A stretch of 64,000 nt of DNA from Parabacteroides faecis (lineage in GTDB: Bacteria > Bacteroidota > Bacteroidia > Bacteroidales > Tannerellaceae): positions 248,001-312,000 of the forward strand of contig NZ_BMPB01000007.1 of NCBI RefSeq assembly GCF_014647375.1, in the 5' to 3' direction. The notes under the pieces are model-generated. The model searched no databases and was not told where the DNA came from. It was given only the letters and a program-made list of their open reading frames with translations. Of the stretch, positions 37,741-47,217 are shown piece by piece. Each line of letters begins with the position of its first letter. Positions within the stretch are counted from its first letter, which is position 1. The translations under genes were made by a program, and so were the position numbers.

Positions 37741-38991
37741 TTATTCCAACACCAGGACTTCATTATCCTTATAGCTTTCGTAACTTGATACGATCACTTT
37801 TTCACCGGCTTCCAGACCTTCGGTCACTTCATAATACTGCGGGTTCTGGCGACCGATCTTGATCTTGCGACGATAAGCTTTTTTACCATCTTTATCCAAG
37901 ACGAATATCCAGCTACCTCCCGTGCTCTGGAAGAATGTACCGCGCGGAATAATGATACTTTCTGTCGGCTGTCCTAATTCCAGATTGATGTAATATGTTT
38001 GTCCGCTACGGATATTGTCTGGACGTTCGCCGGTAAAGACAAAGTCGGTACGAAACTTACCTTCACGAACTTCCGGATATACTTTACGTACAGCCAGTGC
38101 GAAACTTGTTCCCTGACGGTCGAAGGCTGCACCTAATCCCGGTTTAACGCGGTCGATATAATGTTCGTCGATCATAGCTTCTATCTTATAATCGGAAAGG
38201 TCGTTGATCTGACCGATTTTCATACCGGCTGATACATTCTGTCCGAGGACTACATCCAACAAACCCAGTTCACCGTTGATCTGTGAACGGACATTCAGAT
38301 GTTCTTTCCGTTCGTGTACCAATTGGATGTTACGACGCATATTAGCCAAACTCGTTTCCATTTCATCCATCTGGATCGTACGGGAAATTGAATCCTGACG
38401 CAAACGTTCAACGACAAGAGCATATTTCTTGGTTGCCAGTTCATAATCTTCCTTCGCTTTCAGAAATTCTTCCTTGGCGATCAGGTTTTCATCATAGAGC
38501 TTCTTTTGTTGCGTATAAGCACGGCGTGAACGGGCGATGTCGACATCGAGCTGAGCTTTCTCCAACTGGTTATTCAGCTTGTCCTGTTCCATCGCTACCT
38601 GGGTATTACGCAGGAAGTTCTGTTTTTCAGCCAACTGGGCTTCCGCATCCAGTATCTGCAAATCGAGGCCGGAGTTGGAAAGGCGGACAATGATATCGCC
38701 TTTTTTCACCTGGGCTCCTTCCTCAACAACCTTTTCCTGTACGATACCACCTTCTTCAGGACTTAACTGTACCACTGTGATAGGCTGAACCTGTCCGTCC
38801 ACACGAACAAAATCGTTGAACTGCTCCTTGGTCACATTGCCGATACTTATTCCACGGGCATCTACTTTCAATGTCGATGCATGATCGCCGAAAATGATCC
38901 ATCCCACCAGTACCAGGAATAAAACACCACCACCTACATAAGGTAAATGTTTCTTTTGAATGCCTTTTTTCTTTTCTAACTGTATATCCAT
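37741..38991 (-). CDS. HlyD/MacA-like periplasmic adaptor (membrane fusion protein)
   Basis: A 416-aa protein with an N-terminal membrane anchor (about residues 17-34), then a split lipoyl-like domain (around 60-95 and 235-265) flanking a long alpha-helical hairpin (about 95-225, with the tip motif LYDENLIAKEEFLKAKEDYE). A beta-barrel and membrane-proximal domain follow, ending VSSYESYKDNEVLVLE. This is the MacA/HlyD fold that joins an inner-membrane permease to a TolC channel. It sits between TolC1 and C2 and has no sigma-54 promoter of its own. It is probably hexameric, as in MacA (family knowledge). Confidence 0.95.
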   Translation of the reverse strand: MDIQLEKKKGIQKKHLPYVGGGVLFLVLVGWIIFGDHASTLKVDARGISIGNVTKEQFNDFVRVDGQVQPITVVQLSPEEGGIVQEKVVEEGAQVKKGDIIVRLSNSGLDLQILDAEAQLAEKQNFLRNTQVAMEQDKLNNQLEKAQLDVDIARSRRAYTQQKKLYDENLIAKEEFLKAKEDYELATKKYALVVERLRQDSISRTIQMDEMETSLANMRRNIQLVHERKEHLNVRSQINGELGLLDVVLGQNVSAGMKIGQINDLSDYKIEAMIDEHYIDRVKPGLGAAFDRQGTSFALAVRKVYPEVREGKFRTDFVFTGERPDNIRSGQTYYINLELGQPTESIIIPRGTFFQSTGGSWIFVLDKDGKKAYRRKIKIGRQNPQYYEVTEGLEAGEKVIVSSYESYKDNEVLVLE

Positions 38992-39044
38992 TGTTGTATG
39001 TTTTTATTTCTTTATTGTTTGTTTCCTAGTTATTCGCGTTATTC

Positions 39045-40385
39045 TCAATGAATGCCTTCAATCAAAGGTTTCCCTTTATAATAATCGACCAGCTTGCATT
39101 TCATCAGATACATCAGCTTCCGCTGCAGCAGATCGGCTTTTGACAGAAGTAATGTATTTGCACTGGTTTGCAGATCGATCGGGCTCATCAGACCTTCTTC
39201 AAATTTACGTAAAGTTACCTGATAAGCAATTTCATCCGCTTTTGCTTTTTTATCCATCTGAATAGTTTCTTTGGCATAGCCCTCACGGTCGAGAATAGCT
39301 TGTTCGATGGCTGTCTCCAACTGACGGAGCACTTCTGTCTGCTGTTCCTGGGCAATACGCATATTATTGCGTGCCTTGCGCAGGTTGGTCAAACGGCTCA
39401 ATCCGTCAAATAATGGGAAACTCAGGTTGAAAGAGATATATTCACCACGATTATTTTTAAACTGATTGCTAAAAGAAGCAGGTGCCTGTACAGCCTTCAG
39501 GTTCTCATAATAATTCGTAGAAACCCCGGCTGAGAAAGAAATAGAAGGCAACAAACGTCCTTTCGCCATCAGATACTGCATTTTATAGGATTTCAACTGA
39601 AGTTTTGCCTGCAAAGCTGTCGGATTATTTTCAGATGCGTAATCATATATTTCATCGATCGACTCCAACATGGTTGCATACGATTTATCCAAAAGCATGG
39701 TATCGACATCCAGCTCCATGTCAGAGGGGTAATTCATATTTTGCTTCAAAGTTAGCATCGCTGTATTAAGTAAATTCTGTTGATGGGTCAGATTGTAATC
39801 GTTGGCTGCTACCTGGGCTTCGATCTGTGCCACATCCGCTTTACCCTTCAATCCTAGTTCCTCCTGACGGCGGGTTTTATACAGGATACGGCTATTTTCT
39901 TCCAGCTGTTCGGCAGCCAGCTTAACGGTTCCCTGATAATACACTACATCCATAAAAGCCTGCATCGTATTAATAGCCAGATCATCTTTCGCCTTTTGGA
40001 TATCGTTCATACCTAACTGACGGTTTGCTTTTGCCATACGCCATTGGTTGACCAATTGTCCCCCGTTAAATATAGGAATGGAGACTCCCAGGCTATATCC
40101 GTTATTGAAAGTAGATGTATTATTATAAACGTTAGTCTCCGGGTCGATCGAACGTCCAAAACTATATTGTGCACCAACACTGGCACTCATAGACGGAAAG
40201 AACGAAGCTACAGCAGAATTCAACTCTGCCTTATAAGAATCACTCGTATAAGCTTGTTTCTTGACTTTCGGACTGTTTTCAACGGCATAATGCATGCATT
40301 CATCCATTGTCCAGAGCTTTTCCTGGGCCATGGCGGCTGTTGCCAGGCTAAACGAAAGAATCGATGTGAATATTATCTGTTTCAT
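39045..40385 (-). CDS. TolC-family outer membrane efflux protein (TolC1)
   Basis: A 446-aa protein with a signal peptide (about 1-20, ending AMAQ) and two long, partly repeated helical regions typical of OEP proteins (WTMDECMHYAVENSPKVKKQ at the start; the second half includes FNLSFPLFDGLSRLTNLRKARNNMR). The conserved FxxGLMSPIDLQTSANTLL segment lies near the C-terminus. It forms the outer membrane channel of the tripartite exporter. First gene of TolC1-adaptor-C2-C1, divergent from the RR1 gene across a 249-bp control region. Confidence 0.95.
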   Translation of the reverse strand: MKQIIFTSILSFSLATAAMAQEKLWTMDECMHYAVENSPKVKKQAYTSDSYKAELNSAVASFFPSMSASVGAQYSFGRSIDPETNVYNNTSTFNNGYSLGVSIPIFNGGQLVNQWRMAKANRQLGMNDIQKAKDDLAINTMQAFMDVVYYQGTVKLAAEQLEENSRILYKTRRQEELGLKGKADVAQIEAQVAANDYNLTHQQNLLNTAMLTLKQNMNYPSDMELDVDTMLLDKSYATMLESIDEIYDYASENNPTALQAKLQLKSYKMQYLMAKGRLLPSISFSAGVSTNYYENLKAVQAPASFSNQFKNNRGEYISFNLSFPLFDGLSRLTNLRKARNNMRIAQEQQTEVLRQLETAIEQAILDREGYAKETIQMDKKAKADEIAYQVTLRKFEEGLMSPIDLQTSANTLLLSKADLLQRKLMYLMKCKLVDYYKGKPLIEGIH

Positions 40386-40412
40386 TTTTGTGTTATTTTC
40401 TGCCTATAGAAG

Positions 40413-40521
40413 GGCAAAGACTGTGCCAAACCATTTAAAGAATTATTTATCAACACATTGACAAAACAAGTATTTTCTCAAAGTGTAAAAAAATTAGACA
40501 ATGGTGTATAAATATTAGACA
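40413..40521 (-). promoter_or_regulatory. Sigma-54 promoter and paired RR1 enhancer sites for the TolC1 operon
   Basis: The minus-strand promoter at 40413-40428 reads TGGCACAGTCTTTGCC, one of the best matches to the sigma-54 consensus here, with start near 40402 and a leader of about 17 nt. Palindromes are at 40484-40500 (TGTAAAAAAATTAGACA) and 40505-40521 (TGTATAAATATTAGACA), 21 bp apart, register 71 bp. Confidence 0.85.
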
Positions 40522-40556
40522 ACAGATATTTATTCGTTTCATCCTCCTATTTTATA

Positions 40557-40573
40557 TGTCTAAATATTAGACA
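40557..40573 (+). promoter_or_regulatory. Single RR1-type palindrome at the RR1 promoter (candidate autoregulatory site)
   Basis: TGTCTAAATATTAGACA, a near-perfect RR1-type palindrome, lies just upstream of the probable -33 region of the RR1 gene. Unlike the nine other loci it has no partner 21 bp away on either side. Placement suggests self-control of RR1 (inference). Confidence 0.7.
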
Positions 40574-40577
40574 GTGG

Positions 40578-40609
40578 TTAGGAAGTATAAAACCGAACCT
40601 GTATCTTTG
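40578..40609 (+). promoter_or_regulatory. Housekeeping-type promoter of RR1-HK1
   Basis: A Bacteroidota -7 element TATCTTTG at 40602-40609, with a weak -33 candidate (TTAG at 40578-40581) 20 bp upstream. The RR1 ATG is 26 bp downstream. Confidence 0.5.
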
Positions 40610-40634
40610 CACTATAATATAGATATTATCATAT

Positions 40635-41987
40635 ATGGCTAAACAAGGCACCATACTGGTCGTGGACGACAATAAGGGGATTCTTACCGCAGTACAGATG
40701 CTGTTAGGCACCTGCTTTGAGAAAGTGATAACCATCTCTACCCCGAATAAAATAAAGACAACCCTGCACAATGAAGACGTGGACGTTGTTTTACTCGATA
40801 TGAACTTCAGTGCCGGGATCAATACCGGCAATGAAGGACTTTTCTGGCTTTCTGAAATAAAGAAGGAAGACCCGTCGGTACAGGTAGTTCTTTTTACCGC
40901 TTATGCCGACATAGACCTGGCAGTAAGGGGGATCAAGGAGGGGGCTACCGACTTCGTTGTCAAACCCTGGAATAATGCCAAACTGCTGGAAACACTGAAA
41001 ACGGCTTATGATATCCGGACAGCGAATAGGAAAGGGATTCCTCATGAAAGTAACAAGCAGGTTGTCTCCAAAGAAAGCGGTATGTTCTGGGGCGAAAGCA
41101 ATGCAATGCAACAACTCCGCAACCTGATCGAAAAAGTAGCTAAAACAGATGCCAATATCCTGATCACCGGAGAGAACGGAACCGGTAAAGAAATGCTGGC
41201 CAGGGAAATACATATGTTGTCGAACCGTAAAAAGGAGGCAATGATCCCCGTAGATATGGGTGCCATTACCGAAACATTGTTCGAAAGCGAACTGTTCGGT
41301 CATATGAAAGGAGCCTTTACCGATGCACGTGCCGACCGACCGGGTAAATTCGAGGCTGCCAACAACGGAACACTTTTTCTGGATGAGATAGGAAACCTCT
41401 CCTACCATTTGCAGGCAAAACTACTGACCGCCCTACAACGCCGCAGCGTAGTGCGAGTGGGGAGCAACACGCCTATCCCGGTAAATATCCGTCTGATTTG
41501 TGCAACGAACCGCGATTTACAGGATATGGTGCAAAAAGAACTGTTCCGCGAAGACCTTCTATATCGTATCAATACGATACACGTAGAAATCCCCTCCCTC
41601 CGCGACAGACCCGAAGATATTGTACCGTTAACAGAGATATTCCTATCTAAATATTGTAATATCTACGGAAAATCTTCCATGCGCCTGAGTGCGGATGCAA
41701 AGGAAAAGTTGAAACAACAGCCCTGGTTCGGTAATATCCGCGAATTGGAGCATACGATCGAAAAGTCGGTAATCATATCGGAAGGGGAAACGCTAGACAG
41801 TTCGGATTTCGATTTTCCCCGGAAGAAAGAATCTCCGTTGAAAGAGGCTACCACACTGGAAGAAATGGAATACAACATGATCAAAAATGCCATGGATAAA
41901 TACAATGGCAATCTTTCGCTCGTTGCCAGCCAGCTGGGTATTTCACGTCAGACGCTATACAATAAAATCAAACGTTACGAATTGTAA
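40635..41987 (+). CDS. Sigma-54-dependent response regulator RR1 (NtrC/AtoC family)
   Basis: A 450-aa activator with three domains. The receiver has phosphoacceptor D55 in VVLLDMNF and covers about 1-125. The AAA+ domain (about 150-375) has Walker A GENGTGKE, the sigma-54 contact loop as GAFTDA rather than GAFTGA, Walker B GTLFLDEIGNL and an R-finger region. A Fis-type HTH at the C-terminus contains NLSLVASQLGISRQTLYNKI. HK1 begins 2 bp after its stop. The only other sigma-54 activator in the window is RR2, next to a different operator, so RR1 is the best candidate to bind the TGTCTAAT palindromes that precede the permease operons and its own gene. Confidence 0.95.
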   Translation: MAKQGTILVVDDNKGILTAVQMLLGTCFEKVITISTPNKIKTTLHNEDVDVVLLDMNFSAGINTGNEGLFWLSEIKKEDPSVQVVLFTAYADIDLAVRGIKEGATDFVVKPWNNAKLLETLKTAYDIRTANRKGIPHESNKQVVSKESGMFWGESNAMQQLRNLIEKVAKTDANILITGENGTGKEMLAREIHMLSNRKKEAMIPVDMGAITETLFESELFGHMKGAFTDARADRPGKFEAANNGTLFLDEIGNLSYHLQAKLLTALQRRSVVRVGSNTPIPVNIRLICATNRDLQDMVQKELFREDLLYRINTIHVEIPSLRDRPEDIVPLTEIFLSKYCNIYGKSSMRLSADAKEKLKQQPWFGNIRELEHTIEKSVIISEGETLDSSDFDFPRKKESPLKEATTLEEMEYNMIKNAMDKYNGNLSLVASQLGISRQTLYNKIKRYEL

Positions 41988-41989
41988 TA

Positions 41990-43306
41990 ATGTTAAAAGG
42001 CATATATCATAGTCTGACTTTCCGGCTGGGTCTGTTCGGAATATTTACCGTCTGCGGAACCTACTTCGCTATGACCCGCCAATGGGAATGGTTCATTCTC
42101 ATTCTTATCGGTTGGATCTATTCCATTCGGATGATGAGTGAACTATACAAACGCAATGCCCAAAAGGTAGCCTTCATGTTCGATGCCATCGATAACAGCG
42201 ACTATGCCTTCCAATATGCGACCCGAGGTCGTTCTTCCAATGACAAACTGGTCAGCGAATCGCTGAACCGTATCACCCAGATACTTTTCCAGGCAAAAGC
42301 TGATGCTGTCCAAAAAGAGAAGTATTATGAACTGATCATGAACTCGGTCAATACCGGCATCATCGTATTGGATGATATCGGAAATATCTACCAGAGCAAC
42401 AACGAGGCACTCCGTTTACTGGGGCTTTCCGTCTTTACCCATGTCAAACAGTTGGCTCGCATCGATGATAAACTACAGGCTACGATCGCTAATATCCTCC
42501 CGGGGGATAAACATCAGATATCATTCGTAAATGAACGCGGTACGGTCAATTTGTCTATCCGTGTATCCGAAATGACCCTCCAGGAAAAACATGTACGTAT
42601 CCTGGCAATCAACGACATCAACAGCGAACTGGATGACAAGGAAATCGATTCATGGATACGCCTGACCCGTGTACTGACACATGAGATTATGAACTCCGTC
42701 ACCCCTATCACATCACTGAGCGACACCCTGTTATCCATCCATGAAGATGCCGACAGCGAGATTCGGAACGGACTGGAAGTGATCAGTACAACCGGCAAGA
42801 GCCTGATCTCATTCGTCGAATCCTACCGCAAGTTCACTCATATCCCGACGCCTGAACCGTCGTTATTTTATGTACAGAAATTTGCCGAACGGATGATAAA
42901 TCTGGCCCGTTACCACAACAATTTCCCTAATATAACGATTAATATACATATAGAGCCGACCGACCTGATCGTTTATGCAGATGAAAAACTGATTACGCAG
43001 GTTGTACTGAACCTGCTGAAAAATGCCATGCAGGCCATCGGCAGCGAACAGCCGGACGGACAAATAGAACTGAATGCATCTTGTAACCCGGATGAATCCG
43101 TGATCATCGAGGTTAGTAACAACGGTCCCTGCATCCCGCCGGAAGAAGCGGAACATATTTTTGTCCCGTTCTTCACCACCAAAGAAGGCGGTAGCGGTAT
43201 CGGGTTATCTATCTCACGGCAGATCATGCGGCTTTCAGGCGGTAGTATCGCGTTGAAGAGCAATCCGGCAATAAACAAAACGTCATTTATTCTAACGTTC
43301 CCGTAA
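41990..43306 (+). CDS. Membrane histidine kinase HK1 with almost no periplasmic domain (NtrY-like)
   Basis: A 438-aa kinase with two TM helices at about 11-28 and 34-48 joined by only about six residues (MTRQWE). A PAS-like region (about 110-215, YYELIMNSVNTGIIVLDDIGN) follows, then the HisKA box with H231 in LTHEIMNS, and the HATPase domain with N-box LLKNAMQA, a G1 segment SNNGPCI, FVPFFTTK and GSGIGLSI. It should phosphorylate RR1. The tiny external loop cannot form a conventional sensor domain, so the signal is more likely to come from the membrane or from a transporter partner, as in intramembrane-sensing kinases (inference). Confidence 0.95.
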   Translation: MLKGIYHSLTFRLGLFGIFTVCGTYFAMTRQWEWFILILIGWIYSIRMMSELYKRNAQKVAFMFDAIDNSDYAFQYATRGRSSNDKLVSESLNRITQILFQAKADAVQKEKYYELIMNSVNTGIIVLDDIGNIYQSNNEALRLLGLSVFTHVKQLARIDDKLQATIANILPGDKHQISFVNERGTVNLSIRVSEMTLQEKHVRILAINDINSELDDKEIDSWIRLTRVLTHEIMNSVTPITSLSDTLLSIHEDADSEIRNGLEVISTTGKSLISFVESYRKFTHIPTPEPSLFYVQKFAERMINLARYHNNFPNITINIHIEPTDLIVYADEKLITQVVLNLLKNAMQAIGSEQPDGQIELNASCNPDESVIIEVSNNGPCIPPEEAEHIFVPFFTTKEGGSGIGLSISRQIMRLSGGSIALKSNPAINKTSFILTFP

Positions 43307-43419
43307 GAAACCGGAGAATGTCCTTTACAAGATTTTACCAGAGGCAGTTTGCCCAAAAAGACATCAGGAAAGAACAGAAAGAAAGTAACTAATATTTGGA
43401 AATACAAGCAATAAAAAAT

Positions 43420-44673
43420 ATGAAACTACTAGACAAACTCAAAATTAATCACAAACCTCGTTCCGGAGGATTAGACCTTTTGAAATATATCGGTCCCGGA
43501 TTATTAGTCACTGTCGGATTCATCGACCCGGGAAACTGGGCTACCAACTTAGCCGCCGGATCCGAATTCGGTTATGCCTTACTATGGGTCGTAACCTTTT
43601 CATCCATCATGCTGATTATCATTCAACACAACGTAGCCCACCTGGGGATCGTCACAGGACTTTGTTTATCCGAAGCAACCAACAAATATATGCCCCGCAC
43701 ACTCAGCCGGCCTATTCTCGGTTCGGCCATGCTTGCCAGCATATCCACCTCGCTAGCAGAGATATTGGGTGGAGCCATTGCGTTACGGATGTTGTTCAGT
43801 ATACCTATAAAGATCGGTGCCGTGATCGTTACAGTGGCCTGTCTGATCATGTTGCTCAGTAACACATACAGTAAAATAGAACGCTGGATCATCATGTTTG
43901 TCTCCATCATCGGATTGTCTTTCTTATACGAACTGGCTTTGGTCGATGTCAACTGGGGACAAGCCGTGCAGGGATGGGTAAAGCCTTCTTTCCCTGAAAA
44001 TTCTATGCTGATCATTATGAGTGTACTCGGAGCCGTGGTAATGCCGCACAACTTGTTCCTACATTCGGAAGTAATACAAAGCCGTGAATGGAACCTGGAA
44101 GACGAATCCGTCATCAAGAAACAATTGAAATACGAATTTTACGATACGCTCCTGTCGATGGTTATCGGATGGGCAATCAATTCGGCGATGATCATCCTGG
44201 CTGCGGCTACTTTCTTCAAGGAAAAGATAGCCGTAGACGAACTGGACCAGGCACAACAATTGCTGGTTCCGCTGGTCGGAAACAATGCAGGCGTTATCTT
44301 TGCCGCCGCCTTATTGCTTGCCGGTATTTCCTCGACGATCACATCCGGAATTGCCGGAGCATCCATCTTTGCCGGTTTTTACGGAGAGGCATACAACCAC
44401 AAAGACTTACACTCCAAACTGGGGGTTATTCTTTCATTCGTTCCGGCTCTGCTTATCATCTTCCTAATCGGCGACCCGTTCAAAGGATTGATCCTTTCGC
44501 AGATGTTGCTCAGCGTGCAGCTTCCCATCACCGTCTTTTCGCAGGTATATCTTACTTCCAGTAAAAAAGTGATGGGTCAATATGTCAATTCACGTTCGAC
44601 CACCATCCTGTTGCTGTTGTTGGGAACGATGGTGACCGTCCTGAATATCGCCCTGTTAATCAGTTTGTTTTAA
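43420..44673 (+). CDS. Nramp-family divalent metal ion transporter
   Basis: Start taken at the ATG at 43420 (417 aa, [17 protein letters not shown]); a TTG 24 bp upstream in frame is less likely. About 11 TM helices are seen. The two metal-binding signatures are intact: DPGN at residues 36-39 in TM1 and MPHN at 208-211 in TM6, so it is expected to import Mn2+ or Fe2+ with protons. It lies 113 bp after HK1, with no obvious link to that system and no sigma-54 promoter. Its 3' end overlaps the convergent DedA gene by 14 bp. Confidence 0.95.
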   Translation: MKLLDKLKINHKPRSGGLDLLKYIGPGLLVTVGFIDPGNWATNLAAGSEFGYALLWVVTFSSIMLIIIQHNVAHLGIVTGLCLSEATNKYMPRTLSRPILGSAMLASISTSLAEILGGAIALRMLFSIPIKIGAVIVTVACLIMLLSNTYSKIERWIIMFVSIIGLSFLYELALVDVNWGQAVQGWVKPSFPENSMLIIMSVLGAVVMPHNLFLHSEVIQSREWNLEDESVIKKQLKYEFYDTLLSMVIGWAINSAMIILAAATFFKEKIAVDELDQAQQLLVPLVGNNAGVIFAAALLLAGISSTITSGIAGASIFAGFYGEAYNHKDLHSKLGVILSFVPALLIIFLIGDPFKGLILSQMLLSVQLPITVFSQVYLTSSKKVMGQYVNSRSTTILLLLLGTMVTVLNIALLISLF

Positions 44674-45313
44674 CAAAATATTTATTCCGGACTATTTCTA
44701 TTATACCCGGCAGGATGGAGATAAAAATGATGAGGACAATCAGAAGTTCCAGATTCTTTTGAACGATCTCCATTCCGCCGAAGAAATAGCCAGCATATGA
44801 AAACAAAACCACCCAAACAATCCCTCCTACGATATTATACGAAGCAAAATGGCGGTAATTCATATGTCCCATCCCTGCTACGAACGGAGCGAACGTACGC
44901 ACAATGGGAACAAAGCGAGCAAGGATAATAGTTTTTCCTCCGTGCTTTTCATAAAATTTATGTGTTTTCTCCAGATAACTCTGTTTGAATATTTTCGAAT
45001 TTGGATTGCTAAACAGTCTTTCGCCGAAGAACCGGCCTATTATATAGTTAGAAGCATCTCCCAGTACGGCAGCAGCAATCAGCACCAATACAATCAAATG
45101 CACATTCATCGGATTACCCGGCAAAGCTGCCAAAGCTCCCGCCACAAATAACAACGAGTCGCCCGGAAGAAAGGGAGTAACCACCAACCCCGTTTCACAA
45201 AAAATGATTAGAAACAAAATGGCATATATCCAGATGCCATAAGTCGACACAAGTGCTGCCAGATGGGCGTCGATATGCAGCACAAAATCAATCAGGAGAT
45301 TGAAGTATTCCAT
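44660..45313 (-). CDS. DedA-family membrane protein (candidate undecaprenyl-phosphate translocase or related)
   Basis: A 217-aa integral membrane protein with the DedA signatures: an acidic residue and [17 protein letters not shown] in the first re-entrant region, and [20 protein letters not shown] in the second. Members of this superfamily recycle undecaprenyl phosphate across the inner membrane, and some affect resistance to cationic peptides (family knowledge); specificity cannot be read here. It converges with the Nramp gene and diverges from glnS. A minus-strand -7 element TATATTTG at 45351-45358 could drive it. Confidence 0.93.
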   Translation of the reverse strand: MEYFNLLIDFVLHIDAHLAALVSTYGIWIYAILFLIIFCETGLVVTPFLPGDSLLFVAGALAALPGNPMNVHLIVLVLIAAAVLGDASNYIIGRFFGERLFSNPNSKIFKQSYLEKTHKFYEKHGGKTIILARFVPIVRTFAPFVAGMGHMNYRHFASYNIVGGIVWVVLFSYAGYFFGGMEIVQKNLELLIVLIIFISILPGIIEIVRNKYFVKTN

Positions 45314-45350
45314 ATAAATGTATTATAATCTGTTCGATAAAATTAAGGCA

Positions 45351-45407
45351 CAAATATAGGAAAAAACTTGTATTGCTATGCAGCGAATAAAGAAATCGCT
45401 ACCTTTG
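45351..45407. promoter_or_regulatory. Divergent housekeeping promoters of the DedA gene and glnS
   Basis: Minus strand: TATATTTG at 45351-45358, 38 bp from the DedA start. Plus strand: TACCTTTG at 45400-45407, 37 bp from the glnS start. Both match the Bacteroidota -7 consensus TAnnTTTG; the -33 elements are not distinct. Confidence 0.6.
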
Positions 45408-45443
45408 TTCCGTTAATAAAGAAATAACATATTTATAACAGAT

Positions 45444-47192
45444 ATGAGCGATATCAAAACGAACGAAGAAGAAGGCAAAAAGAGCCTGAATTTTATTGAA
45501 GCAAATGTTGAAAAAGACCTGGCAGAAGGAAAGAATGGCGGACGCATACAAACTCGTTTTCCACCTGAACCAAACGGTTATTTGCATATAGGACACGCCA
45601 AAGCAATCTGTCTGGATTTCGGTATTGCAGAACGTTATAACGGAGTTTGTAACCTTCGTTTCGACGACACGAACCCTGTAAAAGAAGATACAGAATATGT
45701 CGATGCAATCAAGGAAGATATAGAATGGCTTGGATTCCATTGGGGTAACATCTATTACGCATCCGACTATTTCCAGCAATTGTGGGATTTTGCCATCCGT
45801 CTGATCGAGGAAGGAAAAGCCTATATCGACGAGCAAAGTTCGGAAGTTATCGCCCAGCAGAAAGGAACTCCTACCCAGCCGGGTATCGATAGTCCGTATC
45901 GTAACCGTCCTATCGAGGAAAACCTGACTTTGTTTCAGAAAATGACTGACGGAGAGGTAGAAGACGGAGCCATGGTGTTGCGTGCCAAAATTGACATGGC
46001 TAATCCGAATATGCACTTCCGCGATCCGATTATTTATCGCGTATTGAGGACCGCACATCACCATCGCACAGGTGACAAATGGAAAGTCTATCCGATGTAC
46101 GACTTTGCACACGGACAAAGCGACTTCTTCGAAGGTGTTACGCATTCACTCTGTACCTTGGAATTTGTGGTACACCGCCCGTTATACGACCTGTTCATCG
46201 ACTGGTTGAAAGAAGGTAAAGATTTGGACGACAACCGTCCCCGTCAGACCGAGTTCAACAAGTTGAATCTGAGCTATACATTAATGAGTAAGCGTAACCT
46301 GCTTACGTTGGTAAAAGAGAAGTTGGTCGACGGTTGGGACGATCCCCGTATGCCGACTATCTGTGCATTCCGTCGTCGTGGTTATTCCCCCGAATCTATC
46401 CGCAAATTCGTCGATAAGATCGGATATACCACCTACGATGCCCTGAATGAATTTGCCTTGCTGGAAAGTGCCGTTCGTGAAGACCTGAACGCCCGTGCCA
46501 CACGTGTATCCGCTGTGCTCGATCCGGTGAAGCTGATTATTACCAACTATCCGGAAGGACAAGTAGAAGAGATGGAAGCCATCAACAATCCGGAAGATCC
46601 GGAAGCAGGCAGCCATATCATCGAATTCAGCCGCGAATTATGGATAGAAAAAGAGGACTTCATGGAAGATGCTCCGAAGAAATTCTTCCGTATGACTCCC
46701 GGACAGGAAGTACGTCTGAAGAATGCATACATCGTAAAATGTACAGGCTGTAAGAAAAACGATGCAGGTGAAGTGGTAGAAGTTTATTGCGAATACGACC
46801 CGAACACCAAGAGCGGTATGCCGGACAGCAATCGTAAGGTGAAAGGTACTTTACACTGGTTGAGCTGTGCACATAGTTTGCCGGCAGAAGTCCGTCTGTA
46901 CGACCGTCTGTGGAAAGTCGAGAATCCCCGCGATGAACTGGCTGCTATCCGCGAAGCAAAAGATTGCTCCGTACTGGACGCCATGAAAGAGATCATCAAT
47001 CCGGACTCTCTGAAAATATTGACAAACTGCTACGTTGAAAAGTATCTGGCAAATGCCAAACCATTAGATTATTTACAATTCCAGCGTATCGGTTATTTTA
47101 ATGTAGACAAAGACTCTACGCCGGAAAAGCTCGTCTTCAACCGTACCGTATCTCTGAAAGATACCTGGAGCAAGGTTAAGGACAAGGCTTAA
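45444..47192 (+). CDS. glnS: Glutaminyl-tRNA synthetase
   Basis: A 582-aa class I synthetase that charges tRNA-Gln with glutamine. The HIGH motif is at residues 48-51 within PPEPNGYLHIGHAK, the KMSKS equivalent is LMSKR at 280-284, and RFDDTNP marks the GlnRS/GluRS catalytic domain. The C-terminal anticodon-binding beta-barrels follow, with an insert containing CTGCKKN and YCEYDPNTKSG, so the protein is about 28 residues longer than the E. coli enzyme. It heads an apparent operon with the TPR and DUF368 genes. Confidence 0.97.
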   Translation: MSDIKTNEEEGKKSLNFIEANVEKDLAEGKNGGRIQTRFPPEPNGYLHIGHAKAICLDFGIAERYNGVCNLRFDDTNPVKEDTEYVDAIKEDIEWLGFHWGNIYYASDYFQQLWDFAIRLIEEGKAYIDEQSSEVIAQQKGTPTQPGIDSPYRNRPIEENLTLFQKMTDGEVEDGAMVLRAKIDMANPNMHFRDPIIYRVLRTAHHHRTGDKWKVYPMYDFAHGQSDFFEGVTHSLCTLEFVVHRPLYDLFIDWLKEGKDLDDNRPRQTEFNKLNLSYTLMSKRNLLTLVKEKLVDGWDDPRMPTICAFRRRGYSPESIRKFVDKIGYTTYDALNEFALLESAVREDLNARATRVSAVLDPVKLIITNYPEGQVEEMEAINNPEDPEAGSHIIEFSRELWIEKEDFMEDAPKKFFRMTPGQEVRLKNAYIVKCTGCKKNDAGEVVEVYCEYDPNTKSGMPDSNRKVKGTLHWLSCAHSLPAEVRLYDRLWKVENPRDELAAIREAKDCSVLDAMKEIINPDSLKILTNCYVEKYLANAKPLDYLQFQRIGYFNVDKDSTPEKLVFNRTVSLKDTWSKVKDKA

Positions 47193-47217
47193 CAATGTGC
47201 CAATTAAATTATTCCCT

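Noticed and set aside
43396-43419. Upstream TTG start for the Nramp protein
   Set aside because: An ATG follows 24 bp later and gives the usual family length; the extra residues show no family similarity.
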